From the NCBI RefSeq assembly GCF_900115435.1, contig NZ_FOWK01000006.1, positions 1-64,000 of the forward strand: a stretch of DNA of 64,000 nucleotides. The letters are read 5' to 3'. Below, one piece after another: positions 50,974 to 58,273 of the stretch. The notes under the pieces were generated by a model. The model saw nothing but the letters and a program-made list of their open reading frames with translations, was not told where the DNA came from and made no database searches. The position numbers and the translations under genes are program-made. This DNA comes from Prevotella sp. tf2-5 (GTDB lineage Bacteria > Bacteroidota > Bacteroidia > Bacteroidales > Bacteroidaceae). Numbering within the stretch: position 1 is the first letter of the stretch; each line of letters starts with the position of its first letter.

Positions 50974-51344
50974 GACATCTTATATATATTATAATAGGTA
51001 TCACTGCTCCCCTGCTGTTCGCCGCATGCGGACCACAGGCGGAGGCAGAGGACCTCGTGGAGCAGTTTATGGAACAGAACATGCGGGAGGGACTGAAACC
51101 CTCGTCCATCGATTTCACGGACATCGACTCCACACACGCTATGACGGACTCCATCGTCATCAACCTGCGCCAACTGGCACGACAGGCAAAGCGTTATCGT
51201 CCCGACCTCCAGTATGCTCCTGACGAGCCTTTCCAGAAACTGATGGTCACCCGTGTACGCTATGAGCTCGACGGCGAGGAGTGCAGCGACACCTATTATC
51301 TCGACATGGCACTGACACGTATCGTCGCATTTAAGGAAAACTGA
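50970..51344 (+). CDS. Small lipoprotein of unknown function
   Basis: Starting at the ATG that overlaps the pepD stop (ATGA), the product has 124 aa with lipobox LFAAC. The mature part contains VEQFMEQNM and a beta-strand segment VTRVRYELDGEECSDTYYLD. I do not recognise the family. An earlier in-frame ATG at 50925 is rejected because it lies inside pepD and hides the signal sequence. Its stop overlaps the next start by one base (TGATG). Confidence 0.75.
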   Translation: MRHLIYIIIGITAPLLFAACGPQAEAEDLVEQFMEQNMREGLKPSSIDFTDIDSTHAMTDSIVINLRQLARQAKRYRPDLQYAPDEPFQKLMVTRVRYELDGEECSDTYYLDMALTRIVAFKEN

Positions 51345-51829
51345 TGAATATGAAAAAGTATCTGTTCTTACTGATAACCGCCGCCATCCTAATGGCATGT
51401 GCCACACTGACACCTGCCGAACGGCAAGAACTGGCAAAAAAGGTGAATGCCGCACTCGACGACCGTCACTATACCATCGACATCCGGACGATGAGTCCCA
51501 GACGCGGACCGATGAAGACGGTGACCAGTGACTGGTCTCTGGAGGTGAAGGGCGACACCCTGGTATCGTACCTGCCCTATATCGGAAGGGCTTTCACCGT
51601 GCCCTACGGAGGAGGAATGGGACTGAACTTCACAGCCCCTATCTCTGAGTATCACGAGAAAAAGGGCTCGAAGAACGCACGACAGATCACGATTCTTGTG
51701 AGCAACAACGAGGACACCTATACCTACATCATCGAGGTGTTTGACAACGGAAGCAGCTCCATCGACGTACAGGCAAGGAACCGTGAGGGCATCTCGTATA
51801 GTGGCGACATGTCATTCCCGATCAAATAA
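51344..51829 (+). CDS. DUF4251 lipoprotein
   Basis: The 161-aa protein has a lipobox (LMAC, Cys21 counting from this start). Its body matches DUF4251, a Bacteroidetes periplasmic family, with YTIDIRTMSPRRGPMKTV, VSYLPYIGRAFTVPYGG and a final beta-strand region. An ATG two codons on (51350) is an alternative start. It overlaps the previous stop by one base and closes the pepD operon. Confidence 0.85.
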   Translation: MNMKKYLFLLITAAILMACATLTPAERQELAKKVNAALDDRHYTIDIRTMSPRRGPMKTVTSDWSLEVKGDTLVSYLPYIGRAFTVPYGGGMGLNFTAPISEYHEKKGSKNARQITILVSNNEDTYTYIIEVFDNGSSSIDVQARNREGISYSGDMSFPIK

Positions 51830-51841
51830 AAAGCCTAGCTA

Positions 51842-51900
51842 CCTCACACGGGGATGAAGTCCCCTTGTACATGCCTCACATGGACAGTCCCCTTGTGGGG
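51842..51900. repeat. Palindromic element, copy a (two half-related hairpins)
   Basis: CCTCACACGGGGATGAAGTC followed by CCCTTGT and, next to it, CCTCACATGGACAGTCCCC with TTGTGG share the CTCACA...GGGGA...TCCCCTTGTG pattern of three other loci up to 56.1 kb. Confidence 0.65.
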
Positions 51901-51999
51901 TATGTATTTTTGTTATTTGTATTTCTTCACGCGAGCGTCTTGGATGACTCCTTGCCAGTTCAGTCCGAACGCAAAGTCGTTTTATTTTTTTTTGAAAGT

Positions 52000-52147
52000 G
52001 GTCACGAAGGTCATTAAGGTCATTTGTCATTAAGGATTTCAGATTTTACTAAAATACCTATAATAATAATATATATTATAATATATATTATTATTAACCA
52101 AAAACCACCATTTTCAAAACTCTTAATGACAAATGACCTTCGTGACC
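52000..52147. repeat. Mini-cassette: inverted repeat around a perfect 36-bp AT palindrome
   Basis: The right arm (52122-52147, CTTAATGACAAATGACCTTC then GTGACC) is complementary to the left arm (52000-52034), except that the left arm holds a 9-bp duplication TAAGGTCAT. The centre (52061-52096) is a perfect palindrome of 18-bp arms. Confidence 0.9.
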
Positions 52148-52356
52148 CACCCTTAACCCTGAACCCATAACCCTGAACCCTTAACCTTGAACCTTTAACC
52201 CTTCTCCCTTCTCTAGTATCTGTTAAGATGTATTCCAGTATCTGTTATAGGGGTATAACAGCCCTTAGTATCAGTCATACCAGCCTTTAGTACAAGGGAT
52301 GGCAGATACTGCGACAAGGGATAGAAGGCATCGGAACACAAATTGCTCCATACTTT

Positions 52357-52913
52357 AGCGTGACAGTGACAGTTGTGACAGTAAGTTTTGGGTTGGTTTT
52401 AACAGTTTAACAGTTAACAGTTAGTGAAAAAGACAAAATCAATCACAGATCACAGATCACAGTTACTTGTTTTGAGATTGACCGAAGAGGATTTTTCAGT
52501 TTTCAGCAAACAGGAATGGAAACAGAGTGGAAACGGAAACGGAAACAGTTAGCTTAAAGTGAAAAAATACTGGTACTAAATTTATTATATATATATAATA
52601 TATATATTATATATATATAATAATATATACATAATAATAAATCTGACTTCATTGAAAATCAACTTCAACCTAACTGTTTCCGTTTCCGTTTCCGTTTCAA
52701 TAACTGTGATCTGTGATTTGTGACAGTCATGATCCATACGGAAGAAGTTGACTACGTCCCCTGGGAATCGTTGACGAGTGTCCCTAAGCTGGTTGACTCT
52801 TTTCCTAAAAACGTTGACTTTCACTAACTGTCATCTGTCACAACTGTCACGCTTTATCCCTGTCATTGGTTGAGTATTTGTATAATACCAACTGTTAACT
52901 GTTAACTGTTAAA
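52357..52913. repeat. Mirrored short-tandem-repeat cassette 1
   Basis: The left side carries, in order, TGACAG units (52361-52382), AACAGTT units (52401-52425), ATCACAG units (52441-52465) and GGAAAC units (52529-52551). The right side carries their complements: GTTTCC (52671-52693), CTGTGAT (52701-52718), CTGTCA (52829-52850) and AACTGTT (52890-52912). The GGAAAC arm pair is perfect over 23 bp. The centre, about 52582-52623, is an almost perfect TA-rich palindrome. Confidence 0.9.
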
Positions 52914-52924
52914 TTACAGTTTGC

Positions 52925-53447
52925 GATTTCAGATTTCAGATTTCAGTAAGCGATCTATGACAAATGACAAATGACAGTTTATCATTTCACCGGATTTTCA
53001 AACAAATAACAGATAACAGTTAGCGAAAAAGAGGGAAACAATCTCAGTCTCAGAATCTCAGTAAGCGAACGAACGAACAGCGAACAGTTTACTAAAGTAG
53101 AAACATACCTAAAAGTCTATATATTATATTATTATATATATATTATATATAATATATATATAATAAAATTTGTGGTCAACATTTTTAGGAAAATAGAATA
53201 ACTGTTCAACTGTTCGTTCGCTTTAAAAAACTGAGATTCTGAGACAGAGACTGCATTACCATACTGAAGAAGTAGACATCCTACTCTGGGAATCGTTGAC
53301 GCTTTTACTAGAAACGTTGACTTTCACTAACTGTCATCCGTCATTTGTCATAGCATTCAACGTTTTGACTTACTGAAAACTGAAATCTGAAATCAATCAT
53401 TGCCAACCGAATCAGAAAATCGGAACTGTTATCTGTTAACTGTTATT
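52925..53447. repeat. Mirrored short-tandem-repeat cassette 2
   Basis: Left arrays are GATTTCA (52925-52950), ATGACAA (52957-52978), AACAGAT (53005-53022), TCTCAG (53041-53061) and GAACGAAC (53066-53090). Right arrays are their complements: GTTCGTTCG (53199-53221), CTGAGATTCTGAGAC (53230-53245), TGTCATTTGTCAT (53331-53351), CTGAAATCTGAAATC (53379-53393) and AACTGTTATCTGTTAAC (53424-53440). The centre (53129-53166) is a perfect 38-bp palindrome. Confidence 0.9.
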
Positions 53448-53489
53448 CAATCTGTAATCTGTAATCTGTGCACAATGATACATTTTCAG

Positions 53490-53518
53490 AATTATATAAT
53501 ATTAAATATTATATAATT
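53490..53518. repeat. Fourth AT palindrome
   Basis: AATTATATAATATT (53490-53503) and AATATTATATAATT (53505-53518) are perfectly complementary around one base. Confidence 0.9.
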
Positions 53519-53543
53519 TATATATTGTACAGGCATTGTCTTG

Positions 53544-53613
53544 CCCTAACCTCCCACTAAAAATACCGCAAACCTCGATAAATAAAGGGCGCAAGACCAG
53601 TTGGAGGTTAGGG
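53544..53613. repeat. 11-bp inverted repeat CCCTAACCTCC/GGAGGTTAGGG
   Basis: Arms at 53544-53554 and 53603-53613 flank 48 bp that again contain CTTGC/GCAAG pairing. Confidence 0.75.
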
Positions 53614-53619
53614 GTTTTG

Positions 53620-53644
53620 CTCACAGGGGGATGACCCTTGTGAG
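53620..53644. repeat. Palindromic element, copy b
   Basis: CTCACAGGGGGATGACCC followed by TTGTGAG forms a 9-10-bp hairpin, related to copies a, c and d. Confidence 0.75.
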
Positions 53645-53654
53645 TATAGCGGTT

Positions 53655-53674
53655 CTCCCCCTCAACAGGGGGAG
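53655..53674. repeat. 8-bp hairpin before the P5-like gene
   Basis: CTCCCCCT-CAAC-AGGGGGAG is a perfect stem-loop 19 bp before the start of the next gene. It could shape its leader. Confidence 0.7.
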
Positions 53675-53692
53675 TCAGAGAGGGTCTAATAT

Positions 53693-54124
53693 ATGAAACA
53701 AGCAAGAGGATTGCGGAATAATAACCCGCTGAATATCATCAAGAGTAAGACACAGGTGTGGTTGGGAGAGACCAACCTCGGAGGCGAGACCCGCTTCTGT
53801 CAGTTCTCATCCATGCAGTATGGGTTCCGTGCAGCCCTGAAACTGTTGCGGACGTACTACTCCAAGTATGGGTGCATCACCATCCGACAGATCATCTGCC
53901 GGTGGGCACCCGAGACGGAGAATCAGGTGGAGGCGTATATCAAAACGGTATGCAGGATCACCCAGATGGGTGCCGACACTCCCCTACCCCCGATGAAGGC
54001 TGAGACCAAGATTGTCTGGTGTGAACTCGTCCTTGCCATGGCAAGTGTGGAGTGCGGTCTGTCAGCCGACGATCGGGACACTCTCCGCTATTCCGTCGCC
54101 AAAGGGTGGAATATGCTGTTTTAA
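53693..54124 (+). CDS. P5-like structural/muramidase-type protein
   Basis: The 143-aa protein begins with RGLRNNNPLNI, the hallmark of a family annotated as structural protein P5 or phage-type muramidase in Bacteroides and phages. It also contains GGETRFCQFSSMQYGFRAALKLL and IRQIICRWAPETENQVEAYI, which recall the family. No signal peptide is visible. It may act on peptidoglycan, with export by another route, or be a remnant of a mobile element. It stands alone between copies b and c of the palindromic element, which supports an accessory origin. Confidence 0.75.
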   Translation: MKQARGLRNNNPLNIIKSKTQVWLGETNLGGETRFCQFSSMQYGFRAALKLLRTYYSKYGCITIRQIICRWAPETENQVEAYIKTVCRITQMGADTPLPPMKAETKIVWCELVLAMASVECGLSADDRDTLRYSVAKGWNMLF

Positions 54125-54206
54125 TGGTTTAACAATTTGGTGCTGCTTTGCTTTTCGAGTTGCAACATTCCCCTACGTCGTGAGACGTGGGGGGATTTTT
54201 GCTCAT

Positions 54207-54233
54207 GCTCACAGGGGGACAGTCCTTGTGAGT
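54207..54233. repeat. Palindromic element, copy c
   Basis: GCTCACAGGGGGACAGTCC then TTGTGAGT forms a hairpin directly after the MATE gene stop. Its core is identical to copy d at 56.1 kb apart from missing CC. Confidence 0.8.
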
Positions 54234-54246
54234 ACAGATAATGATA

Positions 54247-55965
54247 TTATATTTTATTCCATACTATAGTCGTTACATTCATGGAGAACATGTAGCGGTA
54301 GGTGGCAGAGCGGGCGCCTACTGATGCGGTATCCATACCATTGTGTACCGGGTCGTAGGGACGGCCGCAGTCTTTGATGGCCATCTGGACCCCGTCGTCT
54401 AACTCGCAGAGCGTGATGTCAAGATATTTAAGATGACGACTTCTACGCTCCCGTGCATTGTTTAAGAGCGCCAGGATAGTAGAGTACATCTTAGAACTCA
54501 ATTCGTCGCTCATCTCGCAGATGACGGCAAATAACTTGATCATCTTCTTCATCTCTTCAAGATTATGTTGCTCGTAATCTATCGAACATTCGAACTTAAT
54601 ACACGAAGGCATCTTATCGACCAACGAGAACTTGGTATAGAACGGGTACTTGAGGTGCTTCCTGTAGCCGTAACCCAGACTAACCACAAGGATGGGCACA
54701 CCACCCACAATCAATCCCAGCCACATGGCATCGGCACTGACCTTCGAAAGGCCAAGCATACTCAGATAGGCTATGATACCCATGGCGAATACCAGCACGA
54801 TCTTGGCCGTTACGTGACCTGCCAGTTGCAGTACGACAGTGACATACACCGCTACGGCACAGAAGCAGAAGTAGTAGATGCCAAAGCAGGTGAATACCCT
54901 GCGGGCCAGGGCGAGGTCGATACCGTCGAGACCAAAGCACCACAGGAAAAACTGCGGCACAGCCACCATTAACAGCAGTAGCACACCGTAGAATCCCACC
55001 AGTATGCTGGCAGTATTATTCATGATGCGCCGCAGTCCGTCGCTGTCGCCGATAGCACGCATGTAGGTGACGAGCGAGACGCCAGCCATAGTGAGTCCCA
55101 AAACAACCGAGAACGTGGCCGACTGTATCTGCAGACATACATCAAAGAGCGTCAGCCCGTCGTGGCCTGCCACTTTCAGTACCAATGCGTTGCCCAGCAG
55201 CATAAAGGCATTTACCACGATAAAATATACGTTGAAGCCGAAGCCATGCTTGAGGTTATCGCCGATGATGGCACCCAGGTCGCCCTGCGGCCGCACCAAT
55301 CTGAACTGGCTCTTGCCCTTAAGGAAATGGGGCGATATGAGCGCGAGATTGATGAGACTCGAAATGACCGTACCCCATGCCGCACCGCTGATGCCCATGC
55401 CGAGAACACCGATGAAAAGGATGTCGAGCACCACATTGGCCGCACTGCCCGTAGCCACGGCTCGGGTGGTTAACTGCGGAACTCCCTCTTGCGTTGCAAA
55501 GTCGTTGAACGTGTTGTTTAGCGGCAGGATGAGCAGGTAAATGACGATTACCTGTAGGTACTCGCGGGCATATGCTGCGCTCTCGGGTCTGCCGGTCAGC
55601 CCCGAAGAGATACTGTCGAGGTTTAACCAGATGCCTAACGCCGCTAATACCGCCACCATCACCGCCGAGGCGAATGCCGTTGTGTATATACGGTTGGCCT
55701 TGTCGCGGTTGCCCTTGGCTAACTGACCTGCTGCAAGCACTGCGCCGCCGCGTTCACATATCATCGTCAGCACGCTCACTGCATTGACTATAGGTAGCGC
55801 TACACTCACTGCGATGAAAGCATCGTTGCCCAACAGATTGCTCGAGAAAAGCCCATCTACCAGCGTCGCTATGAGCGGTGCCAATGCTGTAAGCGTAACG
55901 CTCACCAGTGTTAGCCGGTAAGCCTTGTCGATAAGATAGCTGTTACGAAAAATGCTAATATTCAT
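54247..55965 (-). CDS. MATE-family exporter with C-terminal HATPase-like domain
   Basis: The 572-aa protein has the 12 membrane helices of a multidrug and toxin extrusion transporter over about residues 15-440 (ATLVDGLFSSNLLGNDAFIA, LNNTFNDFATQEG, ISGAAWGTVISSLINLALI). An additional cytoplasmic domain of about 125 residues follows. Its IKDCGRPYDP motif and preceding 'STILALLNNARERRSRHL' helix resemble the HATPase_c_2 (RsbW-type anti-sigma) fold, though the N-box is not canonical. Ordinary MATE proteins end near residue 450. The added domain might sense or regulate, but its function is unknown. The gene is bracketed by palindromic-element copies c and d. Confidence 0.82.
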   Translation of the reverse strand: MNISIFRNSYLIDKAYRLTLVSVTLTALAPLIATLVDGLFSSNLLGNDAFIAVSVALPIVNAVSVLTMICERGGAVLAAGQLAKGNRDKANRIYTTAFASAVMVAVLAALGIWLNLDSISSGLTGRPESAAYAREYLQVIVIYLLILPLNNTFNDFATQEGVPQLTTRAVATGSAANVVLDILFIGVLGMGISGAAWGTVISSLINLALISPHFLKGKSQFRLVRPQGDLGAIIGDNLKHGFGFNVYFIVVNAFMLLGNALVLKVAGHDGLTLFDVCLQIQSATFSVVLGLTMAGVSLVTYMRAIGDSDGLRRIMNNTASILVGFYGVLLLLMVAVPQFFLWCFGLDGIDLALARRVFTCFGIYYFCFCAVAVYVTVVLQLAGHVTAKIVLVFAMGIIAYLSMLGLSKVSADAMWLGLIVGGVPILVVSLGYGYRKHLKYPFYTKFSLVDKMPSCIKFECSIDYEQHNLEEMKKMIKLFAVICEMSDELSSKMYSTILALLNNARERRSRHLKYLDITLCELDDGVQMAIKDCGRPYDPVHNGMDTASVGARSATYRYMFSMNVTTIVWNKI

Positions 55966-56050
55966 AGTTGCGATTGTTTGCTTGACTGTTTTACAGCACC
56001 TTCTTCCACGTGCCGTTGGCGGATTTTTATTTGTTGTTTATTGATTGACA

Positions 56051-56359
56051 CTAAAAACATTGCGGCCTCCCTTGCATGCTCACAGGGGGACAGTCCCCTT
56101 GTGAGCATGCAAGGGAGGCCGCAATGGGTGGATAATCTGTTCCTTTGTCATAGAGGAACTCTGGGGCAATGTCTGCTCCGTTCGCCCAGAAAATGGTGCC
56201 GTCTAAGCCAAACTGGGTAAATAGACTTTTGTCTTTTAGTTCTGCAAACATGGGGTATTTTAACAATGGTTCAAGATTCACATATTTCTTTTTGCCATCG
56301 CTAAACTGACACAGCAACGAATAGTCGCCCATATATTCAACATCTGTTACTTTCAACAT
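56051..56359 (-). CDS. DUF2442 protein with palindrome-encoded C-terminus
   Basis: The 102-aa product is DUF2442 up to about residue 78 (LLCQFSDGKKKYVNLEPLLKYPMF, IFWANGADIAPEFLYDKG). DUF2442 proteins are about 75-90 aa and often partner a DUF4160 gene, which is absent here. The last 24 residues (from IAASLACSQGD) are read from a long palindrome, copy d, that has replaced the native stop. The gene may still work because the conserved core is intact. A TATCTTTG -7 box lies upstream on its strand. Confidence 0.75.
   Translation of the reverse strand: MLKVTDVEYMGDYSLLCQFSDGKKKYVNLEPLLKYPMFAELKDKSLFTQFGLDGTIFWANGADIAPEFLYDKGTDYPPIAASLACSQGDCPPVSMQGRPQCF
56058..56126. repeat. Palindromic element, copy d: 69-nt near-perfect hairpin
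   Basis: Arms 56058-56084 and 56100-56126 are perfectly complementary over 27 bp. The inner GGGGGA/TCCCCT extends pairing to 33 bp with one G-T, leaving a CAG loop. The core matches copy c. Confidence 0.93.
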
Positions 56360-56462
56360 CGTCTTACCTCCTTATCTTTTCGATTTTTTCTTTTGCAAAG
56401 ATAATCATTTATTTTCATACGACGTTCATAGTGAACCGTATCTTTTTGCAAAAGAACTCTAT

Positions 56463-57491
56463 TTATTCTGTTTGGCGTTTCAATGTGTTTTCCAATATAC
56501 ATTCACAATTGCACTTACATGACCTTCTCCACTCCCTCGCCCGCACAGCGATGTTTTTTGCGAGACACTCGCTATAGAGCCAGGGCTCGCAACTATGGAT
56601 ATCACCAACATTAAGGAAACCCTTGTATGGAGGATATTCCGAACCACTATAGCCACTGACCACGAGGACGTGGTACGCTGGGGACAACGTGACGGTAATG
56701 GTATCATGCAGGATGGCAGGAGTAGCATCCGTCCGCCAGTTTACAGGATTGATTCCCATGCAGGTGGCAGCGATGACTGGTTGTACGTATTTCACATCCT
56801 TCACTGTATTGTAGCAAATAGTGACGCCTGTGTCTGTCTCACCCTGTGCCGCCTTGATATGATCGGTTTGCAACGTGTCCTCTGGTGTTACCTTGTAGCC
56901 CAGCACATAAGCGGCAGCCAACTGGCTATATGTCTCATCATCGATATGTTTCAACAACTCCACGACAGCAAGTCCACCCTGACTAAAACCAGCGATAATG
57001 AGAGGGCGTGTCTTGTCACGCTGAGCCTGGAAATGGTCAAAGGCAGCACAGACATCTGCCATTGACAGACGAGTGCGATGATAGATGGTATCCTCATTCT
57101 GCGTTAGGAAAGTCTCTATGGTCGTATGGCGATAATATGGGGCATAGAAGCGGTTGCCTGGTGACATATAAGCAGCCACCCTCTTGATTTCCCTTGCCCC
57201 CATTCGTTCACGATGTTTAGGGTTCCACACATCAGCATAGTGGCTGATACGTCCATCTTCCGTTTTCCAGTCTACCTCCCATGTGGATACCACATAGAAC
57301 ACGTCGGCTCCCATTCCTGTCGAGTCACCATCTTCTGTTATCCACATCGTGGAATCGTTGTAGTCGGGTGCCTTGGGAATGAACTCAGATTCCTCACACT
57401 GTCTAGACACCTTAACGGCATCAGATGCATATATTTTTGAGCCACAAGCAGATAGGACTGCGACTAGTATCCAGCATTGTATTCGTTTCAT
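56463..57491 (-). CDS. DUF3089 alpha/beta-hydrolase lipoprotein
   Basis: From the ATG at 57491 the protein has 342 aa and a lipoprotein signal with lipobox LSAC (Cys16). An upstream in-frame start adds 12 non-signal residues and is rejected. The DUF3089 core contains VFYVVSTWEVDW, FYAPYYRH and the nucleophile elbow GFSQGG (Ser170). It is a putative envelope esterase or lipase with unknown substrate. A TATCTTTG -7 box (57518-57511) precedes it. The last 20 residues are unusually rich in Cys and Arg. Confidence 0.85.
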   Translation of the reverse strand: MKRIQCWILVAVLSACGSKIYASDAVKVSRQCEESEFIPKAPDYNDSTMWITEDGDSTGMGADVFYVVSTWEVDWKTEDGRISHYADVWNPKHRERMGAREIKRVAAYMSPGNRFYAPYYRHTTIETFLTQNEDTIYHRTRLSMADVCAAFDHFQAQRDKTRPLIIAGFSQGGLAVVELLKHIDDETYSQLAAAYVLGYKVTPEDTLQTDHIKAAQGETDTGVTICYNTVKDVKYVQPVIAATCMGINPVNWRTDATPAILHDTITVTLSPAYHVLVVSGYSGSEYPPYKGFLNVGDIHSCEPWLYSECLAKNIAVRAREWRRSCKCNCECILENTLKRQTE

Positions 57492-57563
57492 CTTTGCATG
57501 ATTTTGCGTACAAAGATACAAAATCATTCCTATATCCCCAAGAGAGAGACCTTATAATCTTGA

Positions 57564-57591
57564 AAAAGGCTTACCTCACGGCAAGCCTTTT
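57564..57591. terminator. Terminator of the two-component operon
   Basis: AAAAGGCTT-A-CC and GG-C-AAGCCTTTT pair around a TCAC loop, with T-rich flanks on both strands. Confidence 0.75.
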
Positions 57592-57685
57592 ACTACTTAA
57601 CTAAACTAAACAAATACTTTTATGATTTTCTGTTTGCAAAGGTAAGTAGAAAAAAGAAAGGGTACAATACCTAAAAATTGGTGTT

Positions 57686-58273
57686 TTAGCCGAAGACGAA
57701 CCTCAACGACTCATAAAATTGGATGAACAAGATATAAAAAAGAACACAAGGTGCCGCCCAGCGAATTCCGTATAATAAAGAGTCGTAGACATCACGGAGT
57801 GTTTGGAAGGTACCTGCTATCAAGCCATATACTATACTGAACGCACAAATACTGAACGAGAGAAAAGGTATTAAGCTATATGAGAATGGCGAGGGGAAGT
57901 ACCCACCTGTCGCACTGACCAAGACGGCATGAGGGACGACCGTCAGTAACAAGAGAGAGACGACACAAACCAGCAATACCCCTCCCCCTATCAGAAACGC
58001 ACGACGCTCACGATAGTTAAAGCGCATAGGATGAGGGAAGAGACCACAGCACTTCAGACAGCCAATGGCTATCGCTGCCAATATCAGCCAAGACAAGATG
58101 GGTGTAGCAAGGATTGTCCCGAAATGTCCCATGAACCAACGGATACCCTCTCCTGACAGCATGGAGCGTACCCCACTATTCGGCAGGGCCGCACTCAGCA
58201 GCCATGAAACCAGTATCAACACCAACTCTGCCAATACCAGGACAAGTGCCATATATGGAACCAGTCTCCTCAT
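57686..58273 (-). CDS. Conserved membrane protein, about five helices
   Basis: The 195-aa protein has five to six hydrophobic segments with conserved-looking loops (GEGIRWFMGHFG, MRFNYRERRAFLIGGG, GIRWAAPCVLFYILFIQFYESLRFV). I do not recognise a named family with confidence. Its start overlaps the stop of the response regulator gene by 4 nt, so it is probably produced with the two-component system and may be its transport or sensing partner. Confidence 0.75.
   Translation of the reverse strand: MRRLVPYMALVLVLAELVLILVSWLLSAALPNSGVRSMLSGEGIRWFMGHFGTILATPILSWLILAAIAIGCLKCCGLFPHPMRFNYRERRAFLIGGGVLLVCVVSLLLLTVVPHAVLVSATGGYFPSPFSYSLIPFLSFSICAFSIVYGLIAGTFQTLRDVYDSLLYGIRWAAPCVLFYILFIQFYESLRFVFG

Larger units (their letters stand above)
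51830..53692. other. 1.86-kb gene-free region of palindromes and mirrored short tandem repeats
   Basis: No reading frame here is convincing. The region is composed of two palindromic-element copies at 51842-51900, a mini-cassette at 52000-52147, a run of AACCCTGAACCCTTAACC words (52150-52205), two large nested inverted-repeat cassettes (52357-52913 and 52925-53447) each centred on an AT palindrome, a fourth AT palindrome (53490-53518), and three further hairpins before 53693. Confidence 0.85.

Noticed and set aside
52585..52824. Open frame on the minus strand across the AT palindrome and GTTTCC repeats
   Set aside because: Its translation is simple repeats (ETETET, IYNIYIIY) with no domain, and it crosses arms of the inverted repeats. 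It is a by-product of repeat composition.
52357..53447. CRISPR array
   Set aside because: The repeats are 6-8 bp, in direct contact, of many kinds and mirrored around a centre. There are no 25-40-bp repeats with equal-length unique spacers and no cas genes.
55067..55540. Plus-strand open frames opposite the MATE gene
   Set aside because: They are shadows of a well-supported membrane protein on the other strand.
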